From NCBI RefSeq assembly GCF_900113835.1, contig NZ_FOQV01000011.1:1-64000 (forward strand): 64,000 bases of DNA, in the 5' to 3' direction. The number at the start of each line of letters is the position of its first letter. Within the stretch, counting starts at the first letter, position 1. The notes under the pieces were generated by a model, which saw nothing but the letters and a program-made list of their open reading frames with translations, made no database searches and had not been told where the DNA came from. Of this stretch, positions 50,214 through 59,773 are shown piece after piece. The translations under genes and the position numbers were made by a program. This DNA comes from Allobosea sp. OK403. GTDB lineage: Bacteria; Pseudomonadota; Alphaproteobacteria; Rhizobiales; Beijerinckiaceae.

Positions 50214-53200
50214 TTACTCGAAGCGTCCGCTGGCATGCGCCAGCATCGTGTAGACCTTGCCCGTCTCGGAGGTCAGGTAGGTCTTGGCCACCATCGAGTC
50301 GCGATCGTCCTTGGCCGCCTCGCCGAGCAGGCGCTCGAACTCGTCGATATAGCGGTCGACCGTCTCCTTGAACTCGGTGTCGCGGCGGTATTTGCGCCGG
50401 ATCTCGTCGAAGGTCTGCTGGCCCTGCAACGTGTAGAGCCGGCGCGTGAAGACGTTGCGCTCGCCGCGCTTGTAGCGGTCCCACAACTCGACAGCCGCTT
50501 CGTGGTCGATCATCCGGGCGATGTCGACGGAGAGCGAATCGAGCTTCTCGATCGAATGCGCGGTCGGCTTGCTGGCCTCGCTGGGCTGCTCCTCGCGCGA
50601 GGCGCGGTTGAGCAGGTCGGAGAGCCAGCCCGCCTTCGCCGGCGGCTGGACCTCCGGCTGCGGCGCCGCGCTGCGTCGCGGCGCCTCCTCGGCAGGGGCG
50701 GGGCGGGGCACCGGTGTCGGCTTGGGAGCCTCGACCCGCGCTTCGCTGCGGGCAGGCTGCTGGGGCGCCGCGTCGAAGGAAGGCCGCAATTGCGGCGGCT
50801 CGCTGACCGCGGGCAGGCGTGTCTGCGTCACGGTCGTATAGGCCGGCGCCGTCACCGTCTGCACCGGGGCGGCGCGACGGGCTGGAGCCTCGGCGGGGAG
50901 GGTGACGTCGTTGCGCCGACCCGATTTGGTGACGATCTCGGTCAGCTCGTTCAGCGCCTTGATCTGCTCGGAGACGACGCGGCGCATGGCGGCGGTCGAT
51001 TCCTGCGTCTCGCGGGGCAGATCCAGCACACCGCGCGAGAGCTCGGCGCGCGTCGCTTCCAGCTCGCGCTTGATGTCGGCTGTGACGGAGCGCATGTCCT
51101 GGGCCGCGCCCTGGAAGCGTTCGGTCACCTTGGCGAGCTCGCCGCCGACCTCGTTGGTGACCTGCTCATAAGCCGAGCGCAGCGCATGGGCGGTGCGTTC
51201 GCGCTCCTTGCCGGTCGTGGCGCGGATCAGCTCGAACTGCTGCGTCAGCGCGGTGGCTGTGGCTTCGGCCGAGTCGCTCAGCACGCCGCCGATCTGGCGC
51301 GCGCGCGCCTCGGCCGAGTTCAGCGAATCGTCGATCAGGGCGGCAAAGGAGCGCGTGATCGATTCCACGTCGTCGGTGCGGGTGGCAATCAGCCCATGCA
51401 GCTCCTCCAGCGTGTCCTTGCGATCGGAGAGGGCCTTGCCGACGCGGGCCTCGACCTGCTCCAGCCGTGTCGCGACGGCGTGAAGCGCGGCAGCGCTCGC
51501 CTGCGTCGCCTCGGTCAGCGAGGCGCCCTTGTCATCGAGCTGGCCGACGAGCGCGGTGGTCTGCCGCAGCGTGCCCTCGGAGAAGGTCTTCAGTTCGGAG
51601 ACCTGGGCCGCGACCTGCTCGGAAGCGCGCCCGGTCTCCTCCATCACCGTGGCGACAACGCTCTGCAATTCGCCGACGCGGGCCGAGAGGCTGCCTTCGA
51701 CGGCGCCGAGGTTCTTGTTCGCCCCGGTCACGATCTGCTGCATCAGCTTGTTGGCCTCGCCGAGGCGTCCCAGCATGCCGCCGAGTTCGTCGCGCAGCTG
51801 CTCATTGGTGCTGACGAGCGTGTCGACCGACTGGCGCGTGCCGGATTCCAGCGTCTCGCGCAGGCCGCTGGACGAGGCGTCGAGCGCGCTCGTGATCTCG
51901 GCGCCGCGATCGCGCAGCCCCTCGATGATCGAGGTGCCGCGGCTCTCGATGGCGCGCACCACGGTCTGGCCGACATTGGCGACTTCGCCGGCGATGGCCT
52001 CGCCGCGCTGGCTCAGCGCGCCGAGCATGCCGCCGCCGGTCTCGTCGAACATGACGCGCAATTCGTCGGCGCGGGTGCCGAGCGCGGCCGTGATCGCGTC
52101 CGACTTGGTCTGCAGCGTGTCGGCGAATTCGCGGCTGCGGACGTCGAGCGTGCCCGAGACGGTGTCGAGACGGTTGACGACCCGCTCCTCGAAGCGCGCC
52201 ACGCTCTGGTCGAGCGTATCGGCGATCTGCAGGGCGCGGCCGCCCAGCGTCGCATTGATAGCATCGGCCTTGTCGCTGAGCGTGCGCGTCAGCGACTCGC
52301 TCTTGGAGGTCACGACCTCGCCGATCTCGTCTGCCTTGGCCGCGAGCGCGCGGGTGACCTCGCGGCCGCCCTCGGCAAGCACGCGCGCGATATCGACGGT
52401 GCGCTCGACCAGCGCCTCGTTGAGCGCGGTCGCCCGCGAACCGAGATTGCCGTCGATCCGCGCGATCAGCCCGTCGAGCGACTGCCCGATCTCGGCGCTC
52501 TTGGCGCTGGAGCGCTCCTCGAAGACCCGGATCTGGAGTTCCATCGCCTGGGCGGCCTCGGTCGTCCGCGCCGCCAGGAGCTCGGAGGCCTCGTTGGAGC
52601 GCGCCCCGACCTTGTCGGCGAGCGCCTGGCCCTCCTGGGTGAGCAGGCGCTCGACCTGGGCGAGGCGCGTGGTCACGGTGTCGGTGAAGCCGCGGGCATT
52701 GTCGGCGAGCCTTGAGGCAAGCGCGCCGCCCTGGTTGAGCACGATATCCTCGAAGGCTGCGAGCCGTGCGCCGAGACCGTCCGTGATCTCGCGGCCCTGC
52801 GCGTCGAAGAGCTGGATCAGCGCGTCATGCTTGCCGGCGAGCGCCTCATTGAGCGCCTGCGAGCGGCTTTCGACCGAGCGCAGCATCGATTCGGCGTTGG
52901 CGGCGAGCGCCTCGTTGACGCGTCCACCCTGCTGCGTGAGGGCCAGCACGATCTCGCGGCCGGTGCCGGCGAGCAGGGTCCGGGCATCCTCGGCATGGAT
53001 GGTGAAGGTGTCGCGCAGGGTTTGCGTGGCCTCGGTGACACGCTCGGCAACATGGCGACCGTCGACATTGATGGTCTCGGTCAAGGTGCGGGTGGCGTCC
53101 GTCATGCGGCGGGCCAGATCCTCGCTCTGCTCGCCGAGCAGGCCGTGGACCTCGCGGCCGGTCGCGACGAGATCGCGGACCATCGCCTCACGCTGCCCGC

Positions 53201-56015
53201 CCAGGAGCGCGCCGACCTGGTCGCCGGTCTCGCCCAGTCTGGTGAGGAAGCCGTTCTGCTGCTCATCGAGCGCGGCACGAGCGCCGTCGGTCGCCTGCTT
53301 GACACGTTCAGTCAGCGCCGCCGCCTGCTCGTCGAGCTGGCGGTTCACGGAATCGCCGGTCTCACCGAGCCTGGTGATCAGGGCGCTGCTGCGCTCGGCC
53401 AGCACGCCATGCACGGAGCGGCCGACATCGGTGATGCGCATCACCAGGGCCTGGCTCTCATTGCCGAGCAGGTCCTTGATCTCAAGCCCGGCCTGCGAAA
53501 CCTTGACGGTCATCGCGCCAGCCTGCTCGTCGAGCAGCGCGCTGACGCGCGAGCCCGTCTCCGACAGGCCCGAGATCAGGGCGGCGCTCTGCGTGCCGAT
53601 CAGGCCGTGAAGCTGCTCGCCCGCCAGGCCGAGGCGCTCGACCAGTGCGTCGCCATGCTTGCCGACAAGGACGTCGATCTCCTGCGTGGCCTGTCCGAGC
53701 CGCGAGACGAGGAACTGGGTGCGCGCCTCGAGCAGGCTGTCGACATCCTGTCCCGCGCCGGAAACGCGCGATACGAGCGCTTCGCTGCGGCTGTCGAGCA
53801 GCCTGGCGGTCTCGCCGCCGGCATTGGAGACGCGCGTGACGAGAGCGTCGCTCTGCTCGTTCATCAGCGCGACGACATCCTTGCCCGCGCCGGACACAAG
53901 CGAGACCAGGGCTTCGCTTTGAGCCGCGAGCAGCCCATGCACCTCCTGGCCTGCGCCAGTGACGCGCGAGACCAGGGTCTCGCTTTGAGCCGCGAGCAGT
54001 CCCTGCACCTCCTGGCCTGCACCGGTGACGCGCGAGACCAAGGTCTCGCTATGGCCATCGAGCAGCCTGACGGCCTCGTTGCCGGCGCCTGAAACGCGCG
54101 AGACCAGGGCCTCGCTATGGCCATCGAGCAGCCTGACGGCCTCATTGCCGGCGCCCGAAACGCGCGAGACCAGCTTGTCCGCCTGGCCGTCGAGCAATGC
54201 GTGGACGGTCTCGCCGGTTTCCGCCAGGCGCGTCACCAGGTTGCCGCCCTGTTCGGTGAAGAGCCCGTGGACGGAGGCGCCGACCTCGGTGATACGCGAG
54301 GTCAGGTCCTGGCCATGGCGGCTGACGGTCTCGCCGATCGACTTTCCGGCCTCGTCGACGCGCAGGATGATGGCGTCGCTGCGCTCGCGCAGCACGTCGT
54401 CGACCGTCCGTGCCGTGTCGTTCAGGCGCGTCACCAGGGTCTCGCCCTGGGTGCCGATCAGGCTGTTCACGCTCTCGCCGATCTCGAGCAGGCGCGAGGC
54501 GATATGTTCGTTCTGGCGGCTGAGCAGGCCGTGGACGCCGCGTCCGACCTCGGCAAGACGCGTCGTGACGCTCTCGCCCTCCTCGGAGAGCGAGGCGCGC
54601 AAGGTTTCGCCGGTTTCCGCGAGCTTGGCGCCCAGCGCCTCGCTCTGCCCCTCGATCAGCGCGATCATGCCGCGGCTGGAGGTTTCGAAACGCTCGGCGA
54701 CATCGGCGCCGCGGGTGGAGATTTCCTTGGCGAGGCCCTCGCCGGTGAGGCGCAGCGTCTCGTTGACGGTCTCGGCGCGCTGGGCCAGCGAATCGACGAC
54801 CTGCGTGCCGGTCTCGCTGATGGCGCGGGTCACGTCCTTGGCGCCCGTGGTCAGGCCCTCGGTGAGGATGGCGCCGGTGCGTTCCAGCGAGGTCGCGATC
54901 TCCTGGGCACGGCCATCGAGCAGCGTCGACAGGTTGTCGCTGGCTCCAGCCAGCCGCTCGCTGACCTCGCCGGAGGTGATCTGCAGGCGCTCGACGAGGT
55001 CGTTGCCGCGGCCGCTGATCTCGTCGACCATGCGTTCGCCGGCGCGTCCCAGCGCCAGCGTGATCTGGTCGCCCTTTTCGCCAAGCGAGCCGGTGACCCT
55101 GTCGCCGGCCTGGGTGACGGCCTCGGCGATGACGCGGCTGGCGTTGTCGAGGTCCTTGGACAGGCTCTCATGGGCGCCGCTGATGGCGAATTTCACACGC
55201 TCGGCATTGCCGACGACCGCTTCGCGCTGCGTCACGAGTTCGTCGATCAGCGAGCGCAGCCGGATCTCGTTATCGGCATAGGCGCGTTCCAGCGTGGCGA
55301 TCTCGCCGCGCACGATCGTCTCCAGCTCGCCGGCGCGCGCGACGGCGCGCTCGATGCCGTCACCCATCGCGGCGACTTCGCGGCGGATAGTCTGGCTGAG
55401 CGAGAGGATGGAATCGGCGCCGACGATCTCGGGCTCGGCCAGCCGCAGGGCGACTTCGGTCATGGCGCGCGAGACGAGGCGCATCTCCTGGGTGCGCCGG
55501 TATAGCGCCGCCAGGACGAAGAAGAAGATCACGGGCGCGCCGGCGAAGAGCGCCAGCAGCGTCCACTCGCCGATACCGAAGGCGGTGAGACGCTCGGAGA
55601 GGCCGTTGGAGAGGGTGCCGTAGCGGCTGACCAGCAGGAAGAAGGCGCCGCCGAGCCAGCCGAGCGAGGCGAGCGCAGCAAACCAGTAGGGACGCAAGGA
55701 GGGGCGGGCGGAGAAGGCCTGGACCAGCGAGCTCGAATCGCGCCTGTCGTCATTGGCGACGCGGCTCGTATCGGGCGCGATCAGCGGGCGCTGCGTCGAT
55801 GGCGGCGCAGGTGCAGCCTGCTGCGGCTGGGCGGGCGCAGCGGCTTCGACGCGGGGAAGCTCGATCTTCAGATCAGTATCGGCAGTCATGGGCAGCTTGG
55901 GCTCGGCTGCCGTGCCGGTCTCGGCGTCGTCTTTCGGCTGGTCCAGCCGCAGCGCCTCCTCGATCGCCGACATCGCGGCCTCGGTCGGGTCTTGGAGCTT
56001 TTTTTGCCGGGTCAT
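50214..56015 (-). CDS. Giant coiled-coil membrane scaffold, GPR-like (growth pole ring) protein
   Basis: Of its 1,933 residues, residues 1-108 are Pro/Ala-rich and cytoplasmic. Two spans follow at about 110-131 and 149-171, then about 1,450 residues of apolipoprotein-like 22-residue helical repeats (for example VRLLDGHSEALVSRVSGAGN, then EA). A Pro-rich linker leads to a conserved helical end (IEKLDSLSVDIARMIDHEAA, VELWDRYKRGERNVFTRRLY). The architecture matches the Agrobacterium Growth Pole Ring protein, a large scaffold needed for polar growth; I infer the same role. The TM-then-coil plan also resembles Caulobacter TipN. The ATG at 56015 is upstream of a hairpin-bearing leader. It is transcribed alone and ends at a strong terminator. 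Confidence 0.82.
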   Translation of the reverse strand: MTRQKKLQDPTEAAMSAIEEALRLDQPKDDAETGTAAEPKLPMTADTDLKIELPRVEAAAPAQPQQAAPAPPSTQRPLIAPDTSRVANDDRRDSSSLVQAFSARPSLRPYWFAALASLGWLGGAFFLLVSRYGTLSNGLSERLTAFGIGEWTLLALFAGAPVIFFFVLAALYRRTQEMRLVSRAMTEVALRLAEPEIVGADSILSLSQTIRREVAAMGDGIERAVARAGELETIVRGEIATLERAYADNEIRLRSLIDELVTQREAVVGNAERVKFAISGAHESLSKDLDNASRVIAEAVTQAGDRVTGSLGEKGDQITLALGRAGERMVDEISGRGNDLVERLQITSGEVSERLAGASDNLSTLLDGRAQEIATSLERTGAILTEGLTTGAKDVTRAISETGTQVVDSLAQRAETVNETLRLTGEGLAKEISTRGADVAERFETSSRGMIALIEGQSEALGAKLAETGETLRASLSEEGESVTTRLAEVGRGVHGLLSRQNEHIASRLLEIGESVNSLIGTQGETLVTRLNDTARTVDDVLRERSDAIILRVDEAGKSIGETVSRHGQDLTSRITEVGASVHGLFTEQGGNLVTRLAETGETVHALLDGQADKLVSRVSGAGNEAVRLLDGHSEALVSRVSGAGNEAVRLLDGHSETLVSRVTGAGQEVQGLLAAQSETLVSRVTGAGQEVHGLLAAQSEALVSLVSGAGKDVVALMNEQSDALVTRVSNAGGETARLLDSRSEALVSRVSGAGQDVDSLLEARTQFLVSRLGQATQEIDVLVGKHGDALVERLGLAGEQLHGLIGTQSAALISGLSETGSRVSALLDEQAGAMTVKVSQAGLEIKDLLGNESQALVMRITDVGRSVHGVLAERSSALITRLGETGDSVNRQLDEQAAALTERVKQATDGARAALDEQQNGFLTRLGETGDQVGALLGGQREAMVRDLVATGREVHGLLGEQSEDLARRMTDATRTLTETINVDGRHVAERVTEATQTLRDTFTIHAEDARTLLAGTGREIVLALTQQGGRVNEALAANAESMLRSVESRSQALNEALAGKHDALIQLFDAQGREITDGLGARLAAFEDIVLNQGGALASRLADNARGFTDTVTTRLAQVERLLTQEGQALADKVGARSNEASELLAARTTEAAQAMELQIRVFEERSSAKSAEIGQSLDGLIARIDGNLGSRATALNEALVERTVDIARVLAEGGREVTRALAAKADEIGEVVTSKSESLTRTLSDKADAINATLGGRALQIADTLDQSVARFEERVVNRLDTVSGTLDVRSREFADTLQTKSDAITAALGTRADELRVMFDETGGGMLGALSQRGEAIAGEVANVGQTVVRAIESRGTSIIEGLRDRGAEITSALDASSSGLRETLESGTRQSVDTLVSTNEQLRDELGGMLGRLGEANKLMQQIVTGANKNLGAVEGSLSARVGELQSVVATVMEETGRASEQVAAQVSELKTFSEGTLRQTTALVGQLDDKGASLTEATQASAAALHAVATRLEQVEARVGKALSDRKDTLEELHGLIATRTDDVESITRSFAALIDDSLNSAEARARQIGGVLSDSAEATATALTQQFELIRATTGKERERTAHALRSAYEQVTNEVGGELAKVTERFQGAAQDMRSVTADIKRELEATRAELSRGVLDLPRETQESTAAMRRVVSEQIKALNELTEIVTKSGRRNDVTLPAEAPARRAAPVQTVTAPAYTTVTQTRLPAVSEPPQLRPSFDAAPQQPARSEARVEAPKPTPVPRPAPAEEAPRRSAAPQPEVQPPAKAGWLSDLLNRASREEQPSEASKPTAHSIEKLDSLSVDIARMIDHEAAVELWDRYKRGERNVFTRRLYTLQGQQTFDEIRRKYRRDTEFKETVDRYIDEFERLLGEAAKDDRDSMVAKTYLTSETGKVYTMLAHASGRFE
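53850..54182 (-). repeat. 66-base tandem repeats within the scaffold gene
   Basis: Consecutive units 54117-54182 and 54051-54116 differ at only two of the first 57 bases, and the next pair (about 53920-54050) is similarly close. Each unit encodes 22 residues of the coiled coil. The recent exchange or duplication of units is localised here, while neighbouring units have diverged. Confidence 0.85.
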
Positions 56016-56073
56016 GCTTGCCGCCTCGCTACGCCACTGCCGATGGGCGCCCGCTCGTGCCTTCGCCGCGATT

Positions 56074-56093
56074 GAGAGCCGCCTCTGGCTCTC
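56074..56093 (-). promoter_or_regulatory. Hairpin in the leader of the scaffold gene
   Basis: GAGAGCC (56074-56080) and GGCTCTC (56087-56093) form a seven-base-pair stem with a six-base loop, about 60 bases upstream of the giant gene's start codon. It would be in the 5' untranslated message. Whether it acts in control is unknown. Confidence 0.4.
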
Positions 56094-56282
56094 TCGCTAC
56101 GGAAGGACACTGCGCCCATCATTTACCAGTTGTGAAGGGTAGTGGACGCACCTGGTGATGGAAACCCATTTGAGTGGCTGATTCACAAACGTCGTTAACG
56201 CCTCGTTCACTATGATGGCGCTTGTTAATGCCTAGAACCGCCGCATCTGCGGCTCTCCAAACGTCATCGCCTCGAGCCTGAA

Positions 56283-56621
56283 ATGCCCCAGACCGCCATC
56301 GATCTTGTTCATCTCGCCCGACAGAGCGGCGGCGATCATGCGCTGGAGCGCGAGCTTCTCGCCCTCTTCGCGCAGCAATGCGTCCGCCATCTGCGCACCA
56401 TCCATGCCGGCGCCGACGCCCAGACCCGGATGGACGCAGCCCACACCCTGAAGGGCGCGGCCCGCGCCATCGGAGCCTGGCAGGTCGCCGATGCGGCCGA
56501 CGCGATCGAGCAGCATTTGGCCGAGCCGGATTCTCGCCGGACGGAAACGGCGATGGACGCGCTGGCCCTGGCCGCCGCGGAGGCGCGCGCCGCGATCTCG
56601 CGGCTCGATTGCGCGGCCTGA
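56283..56621 (+). CDS. Histidine phosphotransfer (HPt) protein
   Basis: This 112-residue helical protein is mostly one HPt domain. The phosphorylated histidine is H54 in DAAHTLKGAARAIGAW, matching the H-x-L-K-G-A core. It would pass phosphate between a hybrid histidine kinase and a response regulator. No kinase or regulator is adjacent, so its partners are elsewhere. It is divergent from the giant scaffold gene across 267 bases. A short relative is CckA-ChpT-like phosphotransfer, but this is the canonical monomeric HPt type. Confidence 0.88.
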   Translation: MPQTAIDLVHLARQSGGDHALERELLALFAQQCVRHLRTIHAGADAQTRMDAAHTLKGAARAIGAWQVADAADAIEQHLAEPDSRRTETAMDALALAAAEARAAISRLDCAA

Positions 56622-56646
56622 GCGGCGCCAAATCCTGAGTGGCGCC

Positions 56647-56803
56647 AGAGCCGTTTGCGATCCGATTGGATCGTTCAACCGCTCCGGCTTAAATTTTTAA
56701 GCGTTTTCTTCACGCGAACCGGTGCCCACTTCGCTCGAAAACGCTCCGGCTCCTTTCCGCTCCCGTTGGAAAAGTCCTTTCCTCGACGATTGGAAATGCT
56801 CTA
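56647..56803 (+). repeat. Intergenic palindromic repeats (two overlapping units)
   Basis: AGAGCCGTTTGCGATCCGAT, then TGGATCGTTCAACCGCTCCG makes one symmetrical unit. GCGTTTTCTTCACGCGAACC, GGTGCCCACTTCGCTCGAAA and ACGC make a second, similar to 3878 and 47843. A third arm ends TTGGAAATGCTCTAAGCGG. They fill the gap between the HPt and ferredoxin genes. Confidence 0.75.
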
Positions 56804-56837
56804 AGCGGAGCGCGTCATTCGCCCGCCGGAGTTCATG

Positions 56838-57158
56838 ATGCCCAAGATCACCTTCATCGACGCTCAAGGGGAAAGCCGGACCGTCGAGGGCGAGACCGGC
56901 TCCACCGTGATGGAAGTCGCCGTGCGCAACGGCATTCCAGGCATCGAGGCCGAATGCGGCGGCGCCTGCGCCTGCGCCACCTGCCATGTCTATGTCGACG
57001 ACGCCTGGGCCGCCAAGACGGGCCACCCGGAATCGATGGAGGAGGACATGCTCGATTTCGCCTTCGACGTGCGCCCGACCTCGCGGCTGTCCTGCCAGAT
57101 CAGGGTCAAGGACGATCTCGACGGATTGATCGTCCGTACGCCGGCCCGGCAGGGCTGA
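56838..57158 (+). CDS. 2Fe-2S ferredoxin, adrenodoxin type
   Basis: This 106-residue electron carrier has its cluster cysteines at C40-x5-C46-x2-C49 in AECGGACACATCHVYVDD and C86 in SRLSCQIRVKDDL, the arrangement of adrenodoxin/FdxB-type ferredoxins. Such proteins serve cytochromes P450 or iron-sulfur cluster assembly. I use the second ATG (56838), which has GGAG six bases before it; the first is at 56835. No P450, reductase or isc gene is adjacent. It converges on the MFS gene, which begins just after. Confidence 0.95.
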   Translation: MPKITFIDAQGESRTVEGETGSTVMEVAVRNGIPGIEAECGGACACATCHVYVDDAWAAKTGHPESMEEDMLDFAFDVRPTSRLSCQIRVKDDLDGLIVRTPARQG

Positions 57159-57167
57159 CTCTTCGGC

Positions 57168-58406
57168 TCATTCCGCGGCGACGGGAACGGCCCGCGCCAT
57201 CAAGGTCTCGTTGCCAGGCGCGGGATGGCGCGGCACGAGGAAGGCGAGCGAGAGCGACACGGTCGCGACGCCTGCGCCGATGATGAAGACGATCGCCGGA
57301 TCGTAGATCCAGATCAGCCCGAAGGTCACCGGCAGGAAGACCGCCGCGATGTGGTTGATGGTGAAGGCGACCGCCGAGGTCGGCGCGATGTCGGCGGGAT
57401 CGGCGATCTTCTGGAAATAGGTTCGCTGGGCCAGCATCAGCGTGGTGAAGATGCCGTCGATGACGAAGAGAGAGCCGGCGACGATATAACCCAGTTCGGC
57501 GAAATGCCCGCGGCTTGCCAGCGCATAGCCGACGAAGACCGCGACCAGCGAGACATTCTCCATCTGGATCGTGGCGCGCTCGCCAACCCGCCCGATGAGC
57601 TTGCCGAGCATCGGCCCCATGAAGGTGTTGATGCCATAGGTCGCCAGCAGCAGCGTCGCCGTGGCCGAGACATCGTAGCCGAAGCGTTCGACCAGCAGGA
57701 AGCCGCCGAACGCCATGAAGATCTGCCGGCGTGCGCCCGACATGAAGGTCAGTGCATAATAGAGCCAGTAGCGCTTGCGCAGCACGAAGCCCTTGTTCTG
57801 CGGAACCGTGCCCTGAAAGCGCGGAAACAGCAGCCAGACCGCCAGCGCCAACGTCGCCGTGGCGAGGCCCGCGACCATGAAGACGGCGACATAGCCCGGC
57901 TGGAAAACCCGCCAGACCACGGCGATCGACCCGAAGGCGAGGAGCTGCGCCATCGCAGACGCGCCGGCGACCTTGCCGAGCAGCCGCGGCGCCTCCGCTT
58001 TCGGCAGGAGCTGGAGCTGGAGCGATTGCTGCGAGGTCTCGTAATAGTGGAAGCCGAGCGACATCACCGTCGTGGTCAGCAGCAGGCCTCCCAGCGTCGG
58101 ATGGAAGCCGGTGATGGCGATGCCGATGCCGAGCGTCACGAGGCTGAGATAGGCCAGCATCTGCTCGCGCATGATCCAGAACAGGATGATGGCGGTGAAG
58201 GCGAGGAAGCCCGGAATCTCGCGCACCGACTGCAGGATGCCGATATCCTGGCCGGTGAAGCCGGCGGCTTCCTTGGAGAAATTATTGATCAGGGCGTTCC
58301 AGCTGGCAAAGCCGAGCCAGTTCACAAAGGCCAGCACCATCAGGAAGGCTGTTGGGGACTGCAGGAGCATCCTGAAGCCGCGCGGGGTGGAAGGAGCGTC
58401 GGTCAT
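57168..58406 (-). CDS. MFS transporter
   Basis: This 412-residue carrier has about twelve hydrophobic segments: VLAFVNWLGFASWNALINNF, then a second half starting LYYALTFMSGARRQIFMAFG. The C-terminal half contains MLGKLIGRVGERATIQMENV, and the segment YYETSQQSLQLQLLPKAEAP lies between spans. The subfamily is not clear to me; the opening MLLQSPTAFLMVLAFVNWLG resembles uncharacterised MFS proteins of alphaproteobacteria. The ATG at 58406 lacks a good ribosome site, and an ATG 18 codons upstream is possible. It converges with the ferredoxin gene. Confidence 0.85.
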   Translation of the reverse strand: MTDAPSTPRGFRMLLQSPTAFLMVLAFVNWLGFASWNALINNFSKEAAGFTGQDIGILQSVREIPGFLAFTAIILFWIMREQMLAYLSLVTLGIGIAITGFHPTLGGLLLTTTVMSLGFHYYETSQQSLQLQLLPKAEAPRLLGKVAGASAMAQLLAFGSIAVVWRVFQPGYVAVFMVAGLATATLALAVWLLFPRFQGTVPQNKGFVLRKRYWLYYALTFMSGARRQIFMAFGGFLLVERFGYDVSATATLLLATYGINTFMGPMLGKLIGRVGERATIQMENVSLVAVFVGYALASRGHFAELGYIVAGSLFVIDGIFTTLMLAQRTYFQKIADPADIAPTSAVAFTINHIAAVFLPVTFGLIWIYDPAIVFIIGAGVATVSLSLAFLVPRHPAPGNETLMARAVPVAAE

Positions 58407-58631
58407 CGGAGGGCCTGGCAAAGAGGAACAGCTGGCAAGAGGAGCGGCGGGAGGCGCCATTGCTGGCTTCGCAAGCTGCAGCTGGCGCGCCGCGGTACTC
58501 TTAGGGCCAGGCGTGGGAGCGTCAATTCCGTTCCGTCATGGCGTCCATGCACATGCGTGGTTCGCCGCGGATCGTGGTATGATGCTCTTGCGAAAGCAGG
58601 ACGTCACGACGCCAACAGCCAGGAGGATGCG

Positions 58632-59054
58632 ATGTACAAATCGATTCTGGTTCCTGTCGATCTCGCCGAGGCCGATTTGGCCGATCCCGCGATCGCTGCG
58701 GCTGTCGCCTTCGCCGAAACCTCCGGCGGCACCGTCAGGCTGGTCTACGTCCGGTCGCTCGTGCCGATCACCTATATGGAATTCGTGCCGGCCGATTTCG
58801 ATTCCGAGCAACAGAGCGACGCCGAGGCGAAGCTTGCAGCCATTGCCGCCGCCATCCCGCTGCCGCCTGAGAGGGTCTCGGCCAAGGTGCTGGTCGGCTC
58901 CGTCCATGGCGAAGTGCTGGCCGAGGCCGACGCCAGCGGAGCCGATCTGATCGTCATCGGCTCGCATGAGCCCGGCATCTTGGCCTATGTCATCGGCTCC
59001 AACGCCTCGACCATCGTCAGGCGGGCGAAATGCTCTGTCCTGGTCGTGCGGTAG
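58632..59054 (+). CDS. Universal stress protein, UspA family
   Basis: This 140-residue single-domain UspA-fold protein has MYKSILVPVDLAE at the start and a C-terminal nucleotide-loop pattern G-S-H-E-P-G-I-x5-G-S-N-A-S, then KCSVLVVR, the usual G-2X-G-9X-G(S/T) form. AGGAGG lies five bases before the ATG. UspA proteins bind ATP or act as dimers in stress survival. The frame is open far upstream only because of high GC. The next gene on the other strand is four bases from its stop codon. Confidence 0.93.
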   Translation: MYKSILVPVDLAEADLADPAIAAAVAFAETSGGTVRLVYVRSLVPITYMEFVPADFDSEQQSDAEAKLAAIAAAIPLPPERVSAKVLVGSVHGEVLAEADASGADLIVIGSHEPGILAYVIGSNASTIVRRAKCSVLVVR

Positions 59055-59057
59055 GCT

Positions 59058-59660
59058 TCACGCCTGGACGCGACCCGGCACCAGTTCGTCGGGCACCTCG
59101 CCGCTCGTCAGGTCGCGCGGCCGGTTCAGCCTGATCATCGGTCCCACCTGCCAATACGAGGCTGCCGCCAGCACCACTCCGAGCCAGCCGGCCGCATAAG
59201 CGCCCTGCTGGAAGGCGCGCGCGGTGAAATAGGCCAGCATCAGCAGGGACAGTCCGCCGACGAGGGCAAGCGCCAGCCAGAGCGCGAAGGGCTTGCCGGC
59301 GACGAAGCTGGCCTTGGGGTTGGCGCGCTGGACCTCGCGTGCGAGCGCCGCGACGAAGGCGTGGTAGCCGGCATCGTCACGCTCGACATCGGTCAGCGAG
59401 CGCCAGGACAGGTTGCCGAAGGTGATGCTCTTGCCGTCGCTGAGGCGCAGCTGCGTCCTGTAGCCCTTCGAACTGATATTGCCGGGCGCGTAGAAGAAGC
59501 GGATCTGCTCGATGGCCGCCAGCCTGACGCGATCGACCTTGCGGGTGGTGTCGATCTCCAGCGTGTCGCCGTCGAGCCTGTAGGCGATCTCGAAGCCGAT
59601 CGGCTTCGGGCGCTGGCGCCAGACCGGGGGAGGGGTGTCGTGGTCGGGGTGAGACTGCAT
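59058..59660 (-). CDS. Membrane protein with a PH-like domain, unknown function
   Basis: In this 200-residue protein, residues about 20-125 look like a bacterial PH-type beta domain (TLEIDTTRKVDRVRLAAIEQ, then RTQLRLSDGKSITFGNLSWR). Two membrane spans follow at about 136-158 and 166-182 (ALWLALALVGGLSLLMLAYF). It ends in a short polar tail. It is next to a universal stress gene and an antitoxin gene. The ATG at 59660 has only AAGG at a distance, and the frame extends 39 codons upstream. I cannot name a family with confidence. Confidence 0.72.
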   Translation of the reverse strand: MQSHPDHDTPPPVWRQRPKPIGFEIAYRLDGDTLEIDTTRKVDRVRLAAIEQIRFFYAPGNISSKGYRTQLRLSDGKSITFGNLSWRSLTDVERDDAGYHAFVAALAREVQRANPKASFVAGKPFALWLALALVGGLSLLMLAYFTARAFQQGAYAAGWLGVVLAAASYWQVGPMIRLNRPRDLTSGEVPDELVPGRVQA

Positions 59661-59773
59661 GGCGGCGAGCCTTAGCGGCTTAGCGGACGCTTGTCGCCGG
59701 TCATGGAATCCGCGATTGATCTGCTCAGCCAAAGCGATCGAGATCAGACGAGGATGACGAGCGCTTTCGCATC

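Noticed and set aside
50104..50484. Upstream extension of the serine hydrolase frame
   Set aside because: It crosses the terminator stem and the 3' end of the giant scaffold gene on the same strand.
57225..58631. Long Arg/Glu-rich frame leading into the universal stress protein
   Set aside because: It is antisense to the MFS gene; the AGGAGG and ATG at 58632 mark the true start.
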